DNA of 64,000 nucleotides from JAMDEO01 sp963775295 (GTDB lineage Bacteria; Actinomycetota; Thermoleophilia; RBG-16-64-13): contig CAVZIK010000006.1 in NCBI GenBank assembly GCA_963775295.1, positions 1,860,001 to 1,924,000 on the forward strand. Reading direction: 5' to 3'. The notes under the pieces are model-generated. The model ran no database searches. It had not been told where the DNA came from and saw only the letters and a program-made list of their open reading frames with translations. Shown piece after piece: positions 1 through 9,076 of the stretch (position 1 is its first letter; every line of letters starts with the position of its first letter). A program made the translations under genes and the position numbers.

Positions 1-3000
1 TGGACCTCGCGCAGCAGGCCGCCCAGGGCCGGTTGCTTCTCCACCAGGTGGACGGCGAAGCCTTGGTCGGCGATGCCCAGAGCCGCGGTCATGCCGGCCA
101 GCCCGCCGCCGAGGACGAGCGCCGAGGCCGTTACCGGAAGTTGCCCGGTCTGCAGGGCCTTGAGATGCCGGGCCCGTCCCACGGCCATGCGGGTGAGGTC
201 GACGGCTTTGTCGGTCGCCCCCACGGGGTCGTCCTTGTGCACCCAGGAACCCTGATCGCGGATGTTGGCCATCGTGAATAGATACTGGTTGAGACCGCTC
301 TCGCGCAGCGTCTCCTGGAAGAGGGGCTCGTGCGTGCGCGGCGAGCAGGAGGAGACCACCAACCTATTGAGGTGATGCTTCGCGATCATGTCCTTGATGT
401 GCTGCTGGTTGGTATCCGAGCAGGTGTAGATGCTGGTCTCGGCATGGGCGACGTTGGGCATGGTGGAGGCCTGCTGGGCCACCCGTTCCACGTCGATGAC
501 CGAGGCGATGTTCTGGCCGCAATGGCAGATAAAGACGCCCACCCGCGGCTCTTCGTCGGTGATGTCGCGTTCCCAGGGGTACTCGTGCCGTTGGATGAGG
601 TTGCCCCGAACCTGGGCCAGTTGGTCCATGGCGCACGCCGCCGCCGCAGATGCTTGAGCCACCGACTCGGGGATGTCCTTGGGTTCCTGGAAGGCGCCCG
701 CCACGTAGAGACCGGGCTTCGAGGTCGCAAGCGGGGCCAGTCGGTCGGTCTGGGCGAAGCCGAACTCGTTGAGGTCCACTCCCAGCCTGGCCGCGGTTTC
801 GCGGACGCTGTTGGGGACCTGGATGCCCACGCTCAGTACCACCAGGTCGAATTCCTTCTCCTGCTCGGTCCCGTCCGGGTCGAAGTAGCGGACCCGCGGG
901 TTCTTCGTGCCGGGCATCTCGACCACGCGCGAGGGAATGGCCCGGATGTATTTGACGCCATGCTCGTCGCGGGCGCGGTTGACGTAGCTGTCGAACTCCT
1001 TGCCGAAGGCTCGGACGTCCATGCAGAAGATGGAGACGTCGAGGTCTCTCCCGTGCGCATGCTCCATGGCGACCATGGCTTCCTTGGTGGCGCTCATGCA
1101 GCAGATGGAAGAGCAGTATCCCTTGCCTCGGGCGGTGTCGCGGCTGCCCACGCATTGGATGAAGGCGATCCGTTCCACTTCCCCGCCGTCCGAAGGCCGC
1201 TCCACGTGTCCGCCGGTGGGACCCGCGGCCGAAAGCATGCGCTCGAACTGGACGCTGGACAGCACATTGGAGTAGCGGCCGTGGCCGAACTCGCCCCGTC
1301 CCGCACCCTGGAACTCTTCGAAGCCGGGGGTGACGATCACGCTGCCCGCATCGATCTCGATCTCCGTGGGCTGCATGTCGTGTTGCACCGCGCCGACGGT
1401 GCAGACCTTCACGCACTGCATGCATTCGCTGCACATACCGCAGGCCAGGCAGCGCTTGGCTTCGGCGACGGCCTGTTCCTCGGTGAAGCCTTCACTCACT
1501 TCGCCCCAGTTGTGGCGGCGCTCGCCTCCCGGATGTTCGGTCATGTGCAGGCGCGGCGCCCGGGCGATTCTGGCCAGTTCGGTTTCGTCGGGGCGGGCGT
1601 CGGGCATCAGCTCGCCCCCGAAGGCGACCAGCTGCTTGCCGCGCAGATAGTTGTGGATGTTGGCCGCGGCCTTGCGGCCGGCGGCTATGGCTTCGATCGC
1701 CGTGAGCGGACCTTGCGGGGCCGCGTCGCCGCCGGCGAATACGCCGGGGCGGCCGGTGGCCATAGTGGTGTCGGTAATCTTGATGGCGTTGCCCTCGATC
1801 TCGACGCCTTCCAGCGAGGTTCCCTCGGTGCCTCTGGCGAAGTCGTCCACCAGTGCCTGCCCGATGGCGAAGATCACCGTATCGCACGGGATCTCGAAGA
1901 AGTCGCCGGGGATGGGCTCCGGACGGCGGCGGCCTTTCTCGTCGGGTTCGCCCAGCTTGTTCCGCTGGAACTTGACCCCGCTCACCTTGCCGCCACTGCC
2001 GATGATCTCCACCGGCGCGGCCAGGAATTCCACTTTCACCTGTTCGGCGAGGCCTCCCTCGATCTCGTCGGGCGTAGCCGGCATCTCCTCGCGCGTGCGG
2101 CGATAGGCGACGGTGACCTCGGGGGACTTCCCGTTGACGGACTTGAGACGCGAAGCGGCGCCCGCGGTATCGAAGGCCACGTCGCCGCCACCGATGACGA
2201 CCACGCGATCGCCCACCGGCAGGGGCCGACCCAGGTTGACCGCCTGCAGGAACTCGACCGCCTTAATGCAGCCGTCGAGATCGTCGCCCTTGGCAGGAGC
2301 CGGGGCGCTGGCGTGCAGGCCTGGGGCTAAGAAGACGGCACGGTAGCCCTCTTCGAGCAGTCCGTCGACGGTGAAGTCGGTCCCGCAGCGCTGGTTGACC
2401 CGCAGGTCGACGCCGAGGGCGCAGATGTTGTCGATCTCGCCCTGAAGGACGTCCTGGGGCATGCGGTAGTCGGGAATGCCCACCCGCAACATGCCGCCGG
2501 CGACCGGAAGGGCTTCGAAGATGGTGGTTGCGTAGCCGTACTGGGCCAGGTCGCGGGCGCAGCTGAGGCCGGCCGGACCGCCGCCTATGATCGCCACCTT
2601 GTCTTCGTAGACGAGCGGCAGCTTCGCCGGCTGGTCGTCGGGGGTGCCGTGATCGGAGACGTAGCGCTTCAGACTGGCGATTGAGATGGGCTCGTCCACC
2701 GAGCCCCTCGTGCAGGCGGTCTCGCAGGGATGCGGGCACACCCGGCCGCAGGCGGCAGGCAGCGGGCAGTCCTCGCGGACCAACTCGTAGGCTTCCTTGA
2801 ACTTGGAGGCGGCGATGAGGGCCACGTAGCCCTGGGCGTTGACGCCCGCTGGGCATGAGGACTTGCAGGGAGCGCGCCCTTCACGCTTGGATATCCCAAA
2901 GACGTTGGGGATGGCCTGCGGATAGGGGCGGAAGATCGCCTTGCGGGTGCCGAGATTGCGGTCGAACTCGTTGGGCAGGTCGACCGGGCAGGCGTCGACG

Positions 3001-3392
3001 CAGTCGCCGCAGGCGTTGCACTTCTCCAGATCCACGTAGCGCGGGGCCTGCAGGAGCTTCACCTTGAAATTGCCCGGCTCTCCGGAAATGCCCTGGACGT
3101 CGGCCATGGTGATGATCTCGACGTTCTTGTTACGGGCTACCTCCACCAGCTTGGGGGAGAGGATGCACATGGCGCAGTCGCCGGTGGGGAAGGTCTTGTC
3201 CAGCTGCGACATCCTTCCGCCGATGGCCGGGGAGGAGTCCACCAGGTAGACCTTGAAACCGCTCTCGGCCAGGTCCAGTGAGGCCTGGATGCCGGTGATG
3301 CCCGCGCCACAGACCATGACGGCGCCAACCGGCTCGGTGGCGGTCGCCCCGCTGCCGGCGCCGTTCCCGTTGCTTTTGATGATCTCGCTCAT
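1..3392 (-). CDS. hdrA: HdrA-like FAD/Fe-S oxidoreductase with inserted GltD-like module (partial at left edge)
   Basis: The reading frame is open from ATG 3392 to the window edge (over 1,130 codons), so the C-terminus is missing. An HdrA-type FAD fold begins at GAGITG (residues 29-34), followed by a [4Fe-4S] motif CNACGDCVDACP (125-136). About residues 170-600 then resemble the small subunit of glutamate synthase (GltD): the Cys-rich entry CKSSC...CGRVCPHPCETAC plus two dinucleotide-binding GGG/GGGD motifs. A second ferredoxin segment near 645-657 (CLACGMCSECMQC) and further HdrA sequence follow (VFICHCGQN near 954; second GGGLAG near 1098). HdrA is the FAD subunit of heterodisulfide reductase and the bifurcation site in known complexes. 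The GltD module would be expected to bind NAD(P)H (inference). ATG overlaps the hdrB stop as ATGA. Confidence 0.85.
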   Translation of the reverse strand, partial: MSEIIKSNGNGAGSGATATEPVGAVMVCGAGITGIQASLDLAESGFKVYLVDSSPAIGGRMSQLDKTFPTGDCAMCILSPKLVEVARNKNVEIITMADVQGISGEPGNFKVKLLQAPRYVDLEKCNACGDCVDACPVDLPNEFDRNLGTRKAIFRPYPQAIPNVFGISKREGRAPCKSSCPAGVNAQGYVALIAASKFKEAYELVREDCPLPAACGRVCPHPCETACTRGSVDEPISIASLKRYVSDHGTPDDQPAKLPLVYEDKVAIIGGGPAGLSCARDLAQYGYATTIFEALPVAGGMLRVGIPDYRMPQDVLQGEIDNICALGVDLRVNQRCGTDFTVDGLLEEGYRAVFLAPGLHASAPAPAKGDDLDGCIKAVEFLQAVNLGRPLPVGDRVVVIGGGDVAFDTAGAASRLKSVNGKSPEVTVAYRRTREEMPATPDEIEGGLAEQVKVEFLAAPVEIIGSGGKVSGVKFQRNKLGEPDEKGRRRPEPIPGDFFEIPCDTVIFAIGQALVDDFARGTEGTSLEGVEIEGNAIKITDTTMATGRPGVFAGGDAAPQGPLTAIEAIAAGRKAAANIHNYLRGKQLVAFGGELMPDARPDETELARIARAPRLHMTEHPGGERRHNWGEVSEGFTEEQAVAEAKRCLACGMCSECMQCVKVCTVGAVQHDMQPTEIEIDAGSVIVTPGFEEFQGAGRGEFGHGRYSNVLSSVQFERMLSAAGPTGGHVERPSDGGEVERIAFIQCVGSRDTARGKGYCSSICCMSATKEAMVAMEHAHGRDLDVSIFCMDVRAFGKEFDSYVNRARDEHGVKYIRAIPSRVVEMPGTKNPRVRYFDPDGTEQEKEFDLVVLSVGIQVPNSVRETAARLGVDLNEFGFAQTDRLAPLATSKPGLYVAGAFQEPKDIPESVAQASAAAACAMDQLAQVRGNLIQRHEYPWERDITDEEPRVGVFICHCGQNIASVIDVERVAQQASTMPNVAHAETSIYTCSDTNQQHIKDMIAKHHLNRLVVSSCSPRTHEPLFQETLRESGLNQYLFTMANIRDQGSWVHKDDPVGATDKAVDLTRMAVGRARHLKALQTGQLPVTASALVLGGGLAGMTAALGIADQGFAVHLVEKQPALGGLLREV

Positions 3393-4282
3393 GATCGCGC
3401 TCCAACCGGCTGAGCCGGCTTACCGCCGAGCCCTTTGGATTCCAGCAGCTTCCGCGGATCCACTATGAGGCTGTCGAGCGACACCTCGCTCGCCGAGCAG
3501 CCCATGGCCAGACCCAGCAGTTGCGTGAAGTAGAAGATGGGCATGTCGTAACGCCGCCCGTACTTCGCCGCGACGTCCTTCTGCCTCATGTCCAGATTGA
3601 GCTGGCAGAGCGGGCAGGCGGTGGCGATGCAGTCCACGCCCGACGCCTGCGCCATGGCAAGGATCCTGTCGGTGAGTTCCACCACGATGCTCGAATCGGC
3701 GATGGAGAAGCTCGCTCCGCAGCACTCGGTCTTGTGCGGCCAGTCGACGACGGTGGCTCCCGCGGTCTCGAGGAGGCGATCCATCAGCGTGGGATTCTCG
3801 GGGTCGTCGAATTGGGTGACTTCCGGCGGACGGGTCAGCAGACAGCCGTAGTAGCAGGCCACTTTCAGGCCGGTGAGCGGGCGGCGGATGGCAGCGGCGA
3901 TCTCGTTCTGCATGTCCTGGCCCATAATCTCCAGCATGTGTCGCACGGGCGTGTTGCCGTCGTAGTCGCCGCCGACCACTTGAGCCACCCTGGTCCGCAC
4001 CTCGGCGTCGCCGGCGATGTGATGATTGGCCATCTTCAAGCGGCTGTAGCAGGCCGCGCAGGAGACCGCGACCGTGGTGCCGTTCGCCGCGCGCAGGTTC
4101 TGCGCCGGCAGGGCGTCTGCAAGCAGCGGGTCGCTGCTGTGGGCCGCGGTGGAACCGCAGCAAATCCAGTCCTTTATCTCGGGGAGTTCCAGTTCCAGCT
4201 TGGATGCGACTGCCAGGGTGGAACGATGGAAGTCTTTGGCCGTGCCCTCGAGCGAACAACCTGGGTAGAAGACGTAGTTCAA
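3389..4282 (-). CDS. hdrB: HdrB-like heterodisulfide reductase subunit (two CCG domains)
   Basis: A 297-aa protein matching the usual HdrB length. It starts NYVFYPGCSLEG and carries both cysteine-rich CCG domains: CCGSTAAHSSD with downstream CAACY, and CCGASFS with downstream CPLCQ. In HdrB these cysteines bind the two noncubane [4Fe-4S] clusters where disulfide or an equivalent acceptor is reduced. The start appears to be TTG 4282, overlapping the hdrC stop (TTGA), and its own stop overlaps the hdrA ATG, so translation is probably coupled through the three hdr genes. No membrane segments, so it should sit in a cytosolic HdrABC complex. The physiological acceptor cannot be told from sequence; outside methanogens HdrB partners vary. 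Confidence 0.9.
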   Translation of the reverse strand: MNYVFYPGCSLEGTAKDFHRSTLAVASKLELELPEIKDWICCGSTAAHSSDPLLADALPAQNLRAANGTTVAVSCAACYSRLKMANHHIAGDAEVRTRVAQVVGGDYDGNTPVRHMLEIMGQDMQNEIAAAIRRPLTGLKVACYYGCLLTRPPEVTQFDDPENPTLMDRLLETAGATVVDWPHKTECCGASFSIADSSIVVELTDRILAMAQASGVDCIATACPLCQLNLDMRQKDVAAKYGRRYDMPIFYFTQLLGLAMGCSASEVSLDSLIVDPRKLLESKGLGGKPAQPVGARS

Positions 4283-4845
4283 GGCTTACCTCCCTGGGCC
4301 GCCCGGCGGAACAGCTTCTCGCGCTCGCTTCGCCCGCGCATCCGCGTCCCGAACAGGGGCAGCTTGCCCTTTCTCAACATCGTGGGGGCTTTGTCGAAGT
4401 CCTCGAAGAACCGCTTCGTACGAAGCTTGAAGCTCGCCATGAGGCTGAGCTCGTGCACGCGACCGCGTTTGCGGACGCTGTTCAGGAAGATCTCCGTAAA
4501 AGCGGGTACGGCCGAGCCCGCAGCCATCTTCCTCTCGGCGAGACTCAGGGCTCGCAGAGCGTCGTTCATGGCGGCGATGTCCACTTTCTGCGGGCAGCGA
4601 GTAATGCAAGTCTGACACGACGTGCATTCCCAGATGAGGCGGCTGCGCAGCGCGGCTTCGCGTTGGTTGGTCTGAACGAGCCGCACGAGTTCGTGCGGCC
4701 TGATATCCGTGCGGCCGGCCACGGGGCAGCCGCTGGAGCACTTGGTGCATTGGAGGCAGCTCATGGGGGATACGCCGCTGGAGCTCTTCACCTGGTTGGC
4801 CAGGTTGCCGCCGATCTCTTGGATCTCTATCGTCAGGGGGGTCAC
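4279..4845 (-). CDS. hdrC: HdrC-like [4Fe-4S] electron-transfer subunit
   Basis: A 188-aa protein if started at GTG 4845, which overlaps the stop of the upstream gene as GTGA; longer upstream frames are shadow sequence. It contains two classical ferredoxin motifs, CLQCTKCSSGCP and CTSCQTCITRCP, spaced as in HdrC, and a basic C-terminal tail (RMRGRSEREKLFRR). HdrC passes electrons from HdrA to the noncubane clusters of HdrB. It lies exactly between the glutaminase/GXGXG gene and hdrB with overlapping stop/start codons, so it is part of the same translational unit. No transmembrane helix is visible, which argues against the membrane-bound HdrDE type. Confidence 0.88.
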   Translation of the reverse strand: MTPLTIEIQEIGGNLANQVKSSSGVSPMSCLQCTKCSSGCPVAGRTDIRPHELVRLVQTNQREAALRSRLIWECTSCQTCITRCPQKVDIAAMNDALRALSLAERKMAAGSAVPAFTEIFLNSVRKRGRVHELSLMASFKLRTKRFFEDFDKAPTMLRKGKLPLFGTRMRGRSEREKLFRRAAQGGKP

Positions 4846-7445
4846 TTCTTCTCCTTCGAGCCGGCGAGCACCGTCAGCTTGACCGCTGTCACCTTGCGGT
4901 AGACGTCTTGCGGGTTGCGGAGTTGGCCGTCCACCGTGAGCAGGTCCTCGACTCGGATGCCGAAGAGCCGCTCGTTCTCCTCCAGGTAGCCGCGGATCAA
5001 CCGCCAATCCTTCTCGTCGATGGAGGAGACCACGCCTCCGTTCAGTTGGCGATCGACCACCTGATCGTGAGGATCGCGGATGTAGATGGCGCCGCCGCTG
5101 GCCAGCGAGAACAGGTTGCTGCCCGGATATGGCGACGCCTGAGGAACGATCTGGCCGCAACCGTCGAACTCGATGCCGTTGAGGATGACGAATCCGCCTC
5201 CCGCCAGGGGATCTCCGGCCATGAAGGACTCAGCCAGGAAGTCCAGGCAGGTGCCGTTGATGACCACTCGCGGCCGTCCCACGGCGTTGATGAGCGGGCG
5301 GCCCGCTCCGTTACCGAGGACGAAGACGTCGCCGCCTTTGGCGCCGTACATGAAGGTCTGGCCCACGTCGCCGTAGATGACCAGCTTGCCGCGCTTGGCG
5401 ATCTGGGCCAGCTGATCTTGCGCGTTGCCGTGGATATAGAGCTCGAGGCCGTCCATGCCGCTCGCGGTGTAGTCGCCGTTGGAACCGTACAGGTCGATGC
5501 GGACGCCGTCGGTCCCTGCTCCCAGACCTGCTCCATGGAAACGTTGCCCGCGCAGGCGATAAACGATGAACCGCTTCCAACCCAAGCGGTATCCGGCGCG
5601 GAGCAGGACTGCGTCGCAGTCGTCGCCCTCCGGCGGGAACCCCTCGGCGTCGATGCAGAGCACGTCTTCGCCGGTTTGCGGCGCCGCCAGGCTGTCGCGC
5701 GTGTCCCAGGTGATCCTTCGCCAATAACCGGTGGCAGGCTCTCCGAAGAGCGGAGCTTGGTCGAACAGGTCGTCGAGGGTCTCCTCGAGCACCTGGACGA
5801 CAGTGGCGCGGCGTTTGTCCCCCGTGGGGAAGCGGCGGTCGTGAAGTTTCGTGAGCAATTCGACGGCGGCGGCGCGGGACTTGGAGTTGTCCGTTCCTCC
5901 GAGCACCGCCCGGCAGAACTGGCGCAGCCGGTCGGCCGGCCACGAAGGCATGTCGCGTACGACCTCCGCGAAGAGGCCTTCCACGTCGCCTTGGCGCAGC
6001 TTCTCGGCAAGACCCTCGATGGGGCTCGCCTGATCGACGTCGGCACACGGTAGGTCACAGCGCACCGTGCCCACCTCGTTCTTGACCTCGCGGCCGAACT
6101 TGTCGGCGCATGAAAGTCGCATCTTGCCGCTGTCGCCGTTGCTGCCGGGCGCCACCGTGAAGATGAAGGCGCCGCCATCGGTGGAGGAGCCGCCGCGGGC
6201 GTTCCAGTACTTGTCGGCCACCGGGCAGAAGCGCGGGTCTTCCTCGGCCAGGCTGCGCAACGTGGCGTCGATGGCCTGCTTCTCCGAGCATATGAGCCCG
6301 ATCTGAACGTCTCCGCTGTCGGAAAGCGCGAAGACCTGCGGGCGGAGCATGGCGGTGTCGGTGATGCCCATGAGCTGGAACCTGTCTCCCTGGCTCCGGG
6401 CGATGATGAAGAACCACGGACCGTCCGGCGACGCGTGGATATGGGTCGCCTGGATCTGCCGGTAGATGGCTTGCTTCTCGGAAGGCAAGTTGTCGAAGTC
6501 GAGTTCGGTGGTGGGAGCCAGCGCCTCGATGATGTACTCCAGCGGATACTGGTAGACACGGTCCCACAGATCGAAGAGTTGGACCGAGACCTCCGTGTCG
6601 GTGAGGAACTGTTGCCGGATGTTGCGTTGGCGCAGGTACTCGCAGACCGAATGGTAGTTGGCGAAGTCGCCATTGTGCACCAGCGCCTCGTTCACTCCCA
6701 CAAAGGGGTGGGCTCCACCTGGGTGCCAGACGCGGCCCTTGGTCGGGTAGCGCTGGTGGGCGATCCACACATGCGCCTTGAAGTCTTGGAGCTTGTAGTA
6801 CTCCACGTTCTGCTCGGCGTATCCCACCATCTTGAAGACGAGCAGGTTCCGGGAGTGGGAGAGTACGAATGCGCGTTTCTCGCCCAGCGAGGCGTAGTAC
6901 GTATCGTTGAGCCGATAGGTGTTGCGGAACATGAACTCGTCTTCGAGCGCGCGTGGGGCCAGGTCCTGCAGCCCCGCGGATTCGGCAAAAGCCCTCAACG
7001 CGGCCGGCTTAGCGCGCACCACATAGCGGTGCACGTCGGGCGGGCGCACTTCCAGGCCGATGTCGCGATAGTCTTCGATGTGCTCCTGCCTAGTGGACAG
7101 GGCCACGTCGAAGTTGGGGAGGATGAACTCACGCTCAAGTTCAGCGTGACAGTCGTCGTCGAGCAAGGCTATCTGCAGCAGGTTGTGGCTTTCGAGTAAC
7201 TCCGAGGAGATGCCCAGTTGCTCGGGGACGAGGCCCGCCGCTGCGATGCCGCCCCCCTTGCCGTTGCCACGGTTCTGCATCTGCTTGGAAGGCTCGTAGA
7301 TGAACTTTCCCTTCACCGGAACGGTGCAGGCAAAGCCGGTGACGCCGCAGCCGCCTTCTTCCACCCGCTCGGCTCCGATGGGCTCTTCCGGACGGGTGTA
7401 GACCTGTGACCTGCTGGCCAGTAGACGTTCGGCATAATCGCTCAT
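4842..7445 (-). CDS. Fused class-II glutamine amidotransferase / GXGXG glutamate-synthase-like protein
   Basis: 867 aa from ATG 7445 (ATGA overlap with the upstream gene). The N-terminal half is a class-II (Ntn) glutaminase: CGVTGF places the expected nucleophile at Cys33 behind a 32-residue leader that would have to be removed, and AHQRYPTKGR and LVHNGDFANY are the usual glutaminase signatures. The C-terminal third is the GXGXG beta-helix of glutamate synthase (repeated gGG/GNGAG pattern around FMYGAKGGDVFVLGNGAGR). In archaeal-type split glutamate synthases and in N-methylglutamate synthase these two domains are usually separate polypeptides; here they are fused and the central FMN domain is encoded next door. 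Expected role: release ammonia from glutamine for the FMN partner. Confidence 0.85.
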   Translation of the reverse strand: MSDYAERLLASRSQVYTRPEEPIGAERVEEGGCGVTGFACTVPVKGKFIYEPSKQMQNRGNGKGGGIAAAGLVPEQLGISSELLESHNLLQIALLDDDCHAELEREFILPNFDVALSTRQEHIEDYRDIGLEVRPPDVHRYVVRAKPAALRAFAESAGLQDLAPRALEDEFMFRNTYRLNDTYYASLGEKRAFVLSHSRNLLVFKMVGYAEQNVEYYKLQDFKAHVWIAHQRYPTKGRVWHPGGAHPFVGVNEALVHNGDFANYHSVCEYLRQRNIRQQFLTDTEVSVQLFDLWDRVYQYPLEYIIEALAPTTELDFDNLPSEKQAIYRQIQATHIHASPDGPWFFIIARSQGDRFQLMGITDTAMLRPQVFALSDSGDVQIGLICSEKQAIDATLRSLAEEDPRFCPVADKYWNARGGSSTDGGAFIFTVAPGSNGDSGKMRLSCADKFGREVKNEVGTVRCDLPCADVDQASPIEGLAEKLRQGDVEGLFAEVVRDMPSWPADRLRQFCRAVLGGTDNSKSRAAAVELLTKLHDRRFPTGDKRRATVVQVLEETLDDLFDQAPLFGEPATGYWRRITWDTRDSLAAPQTGEDVLCIDAEGFPPEGDDCDAVLLRAGYRLGWKRFIVYRLRGQRFHGAGLGAGTDGVRIDLYGSNGDYTASGMDGLELYIHGNAQDQLAQIAKRGKLVIYGDVGQTFMYGAKGGDVFVLGNGAGRPLINAVGRPRVVINGTCLDFLAESFMAGDPLAGGGFVILNGIEFDGCGQIVPQASPYPGSNLFSLASGGAIYIRDPHDQVVDRQLNGGVVSSIDEKDWRLIRGYLEENERLFGIRVEDLLTVDGQLRNPQDVYRKVTAVKLTVLAGSKEKK

Positions 7446-9076
7446 CGAGACACCTGCCCCGCCGCCGCCGGCTCGTCGTCGGAGAGCGGCTCGTCGCTGA
7501 TGTAGCACAGCACGTCGCTGCGCCCGCGAAGTTCACGGATGGACTTCATTCCCAGGCGCGACAGCACGGCGATCATTTGTTCTTGCCAGGCGTTGTTGAG
7601 GTTGATAAGCCGCTGAGTGGACCACTCCAGGCTCATCTGCGTCATGAGGTCGGGGTCGGTGGTGGCGATACCGCGCGGGCAACCCCGGCCGCTCTCGCAG
7701 CAGGCGCAACGCACGCAACCCAGCGCAACCAACTCGACAGTCCCCACCACCACGCCGTCCGCGCCGAGAGCGATGGCCTTCAAGGCATCGTAGGCCGTGC
7801 GGATGCCGCCCGAGGCGATCAGCGTGATCTGGTCGCGTATGCCTTCGGCCACGAGAAACTTGTGTACTTTGGGAATCGCGAACTCGATGGGCATGGCGAT
7901 GTTCTTCTTGGCGATGTCGGGGGCCGCGCCGGTGCCGCCGTAGCTGCCGTCCAGGTGGATGATGTGCGCCCCGGCGTAGTAGCTGCCCACGGCGACCATA
8001 TCGACATCGGTGGGGGTCGACACCTTCACGCTCACCAGACAGTCGGGATTGACTTCCTTTATCCAATCGAGGTGCTTCTTGTGGTCCTCCACGCTGTAGA
8101 CGCTGTGGAAGGGAAACGGGCTGAACAGCGCGTTGCCGGCCACGGCCTCACGCATGCGGGCGACTGGAGGAGTATTTTTGTCGCCCAGGAGGTGCCCGCC
8201 CAAGCCGGGCTTGGCGCCCTGCGCGTACTTGAACTCCACGATGCGCACGCGCTGGATGGTCTCGTCGCGCACCCCGAAGAGGCCCGTGGCCACCTGGGTG
8301 ATGACGTGGTTGTCGTAAGGCCTGAGGCGGTCGTGATACCCGCCCTCGCCGGTGCAGGTGAAGCTGTTCCAGGCGGCGGCGGCGCGGGCCTTACCCAGGA
8401 TGGCGTGGATACTCACGCTTCCGAAGCTCATTCCCCCGCCGTAGACGGGAATATCCAGGTGCACCTGCGGACGGCCGTCGCTGCGTTGGTTCAGGTCCAG
8501 ACTCATGTCGATGTCTTCAGCGGGAACCGGTTCGACGGCGCTCGTCTCGTTCTCGAACCCCTGGACCTCGAACTTGAAGCGCATCTTGTCGAACCCGCCT
8601 CCCGAGAGGCCGGTGCGAGATTCGAGATGCGGCGGGGCGGCATGGCCGGTGGCGGCCTGATGCCAGGTGGAGATGATCAGGTCACCGGGCCAGCGCGGAT
8701 CGCCCATACAATCGGCGGCGGGGTTGCGCCGCACCGAAAGCGCGTTCTGCGGGCATTGGGCAATGCAGGACTCGCGCGAATTGGCGCATTCGGGGCCGAT
8801 GCAGAGGTGATCCTTCGGCCGCAGGGTGAAGGCGTAGCCCTCGGGCTTGACGTGCACCCCGTATTGGCAGACTTCGACGCACCGGCCGCAGGATATGCAG
8901 CTGGCGAGACGGTCGACCTTGTATTTGCCCACGGCGTTACGGTAGCGGTCGGGAGCGGGGCGGACCTCGCGGTCCACCTTCTCACCAGGCCACTCGCTCT
9001 GGCCGAGATGTGTGACCGGCGCTCGCGCCGGTTCGCCCTGGACTTCGGCAGGAATGGTTTCAAGTTCGATCGTCAT
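7442..9076 (-). CDS. FMN-binding glutamate synthase-type subunit with N-terminal ferredoxin domain
   Basis: 544 aa from ATG 9076, overlapping the stop of the gene before it (ATGA). Near residues 55-120 lie ferredoxin-type cysteines (CISCGRCVEVCQYGV, then CIGPEC...CIAQCPQNAL). The rest is the glutamate-synthase FMN barrel: GGGMSFGSVS, LDGSYGGTGAAP, ASGGIRTAYDALKAIALGAD, and the [3Fe-4S] segment GCVRCACCESGRGCPRG. All catalytic-site signatures look intact. The family makes glutamate, or in MgsC-type enzymes N-methylglutamate, from 2-oxoglutarate with ammonia or an amine. Electrons would come through its ferredoxin clusters or from the GltD-like module of the HdrA subunit in the same operon (inference). 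Confidence 0.88.
   Translation of the reverse strand: MTIELETIPAEVQGEPARAPVTHLGQSEWPGEKVDREVRPAPDRYRNAVGKYKVDRLASCISCGRCVEVCQYGVHVKPEGYAFTLRPKDHLCIGPECANSRESCIAQCPQNALSVRRNPAADCMGDPRWPGDLIISTWHQAATGHAAPPHLESRTGLSGGGFDKMRFKFEVQGFENETSAVEPVPAEDIDMSLDLNQRSDGRPQVHLDIPVYGGGMSFGSVSIHAILGKARAAAAWNSFTCTGEGGYHDRLRPYDNHVITQVATGLFGVRDETIQRVRIVEFKYAQGAKPGLGGHLLGDKNTPPVARMREAVAGNALFSPFPFHSVYSVEDHKKHLDWIKEVNPDCLVSVKVSTPTDVDMVAVGSYYAGAHIIHLDGSYGGTGAAPDIAKKNIAMPIEFAIPKVHKFLVAEGIRDQITLIASGGIRTAYDALKAIALGADGVVVGTVELVALGCVRCACCESGRGCPRGIATTDPDLMTQMSLEWSTQRLINLNNAWQEQMIAVLSRLGMKSIRELRGRSDVLCYISDEPLSDDEPAAAGQVSR

Noticed and set aside
364..1434. 356-codon minus-strand frame
   Set aside because: Overlaps the HdrA gene in another frame of the same strand; arginine-rich composition typical of a shadow frame in GC-rich DNA.
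330..2330. 666-codon plus-strand frame
   Set aside because: It is antisense to the HdrA-GltD gene, which has continuous conserved motifs on the minus strand; the plus frame shows only His/Asp/Gly-biased shadow sequence.
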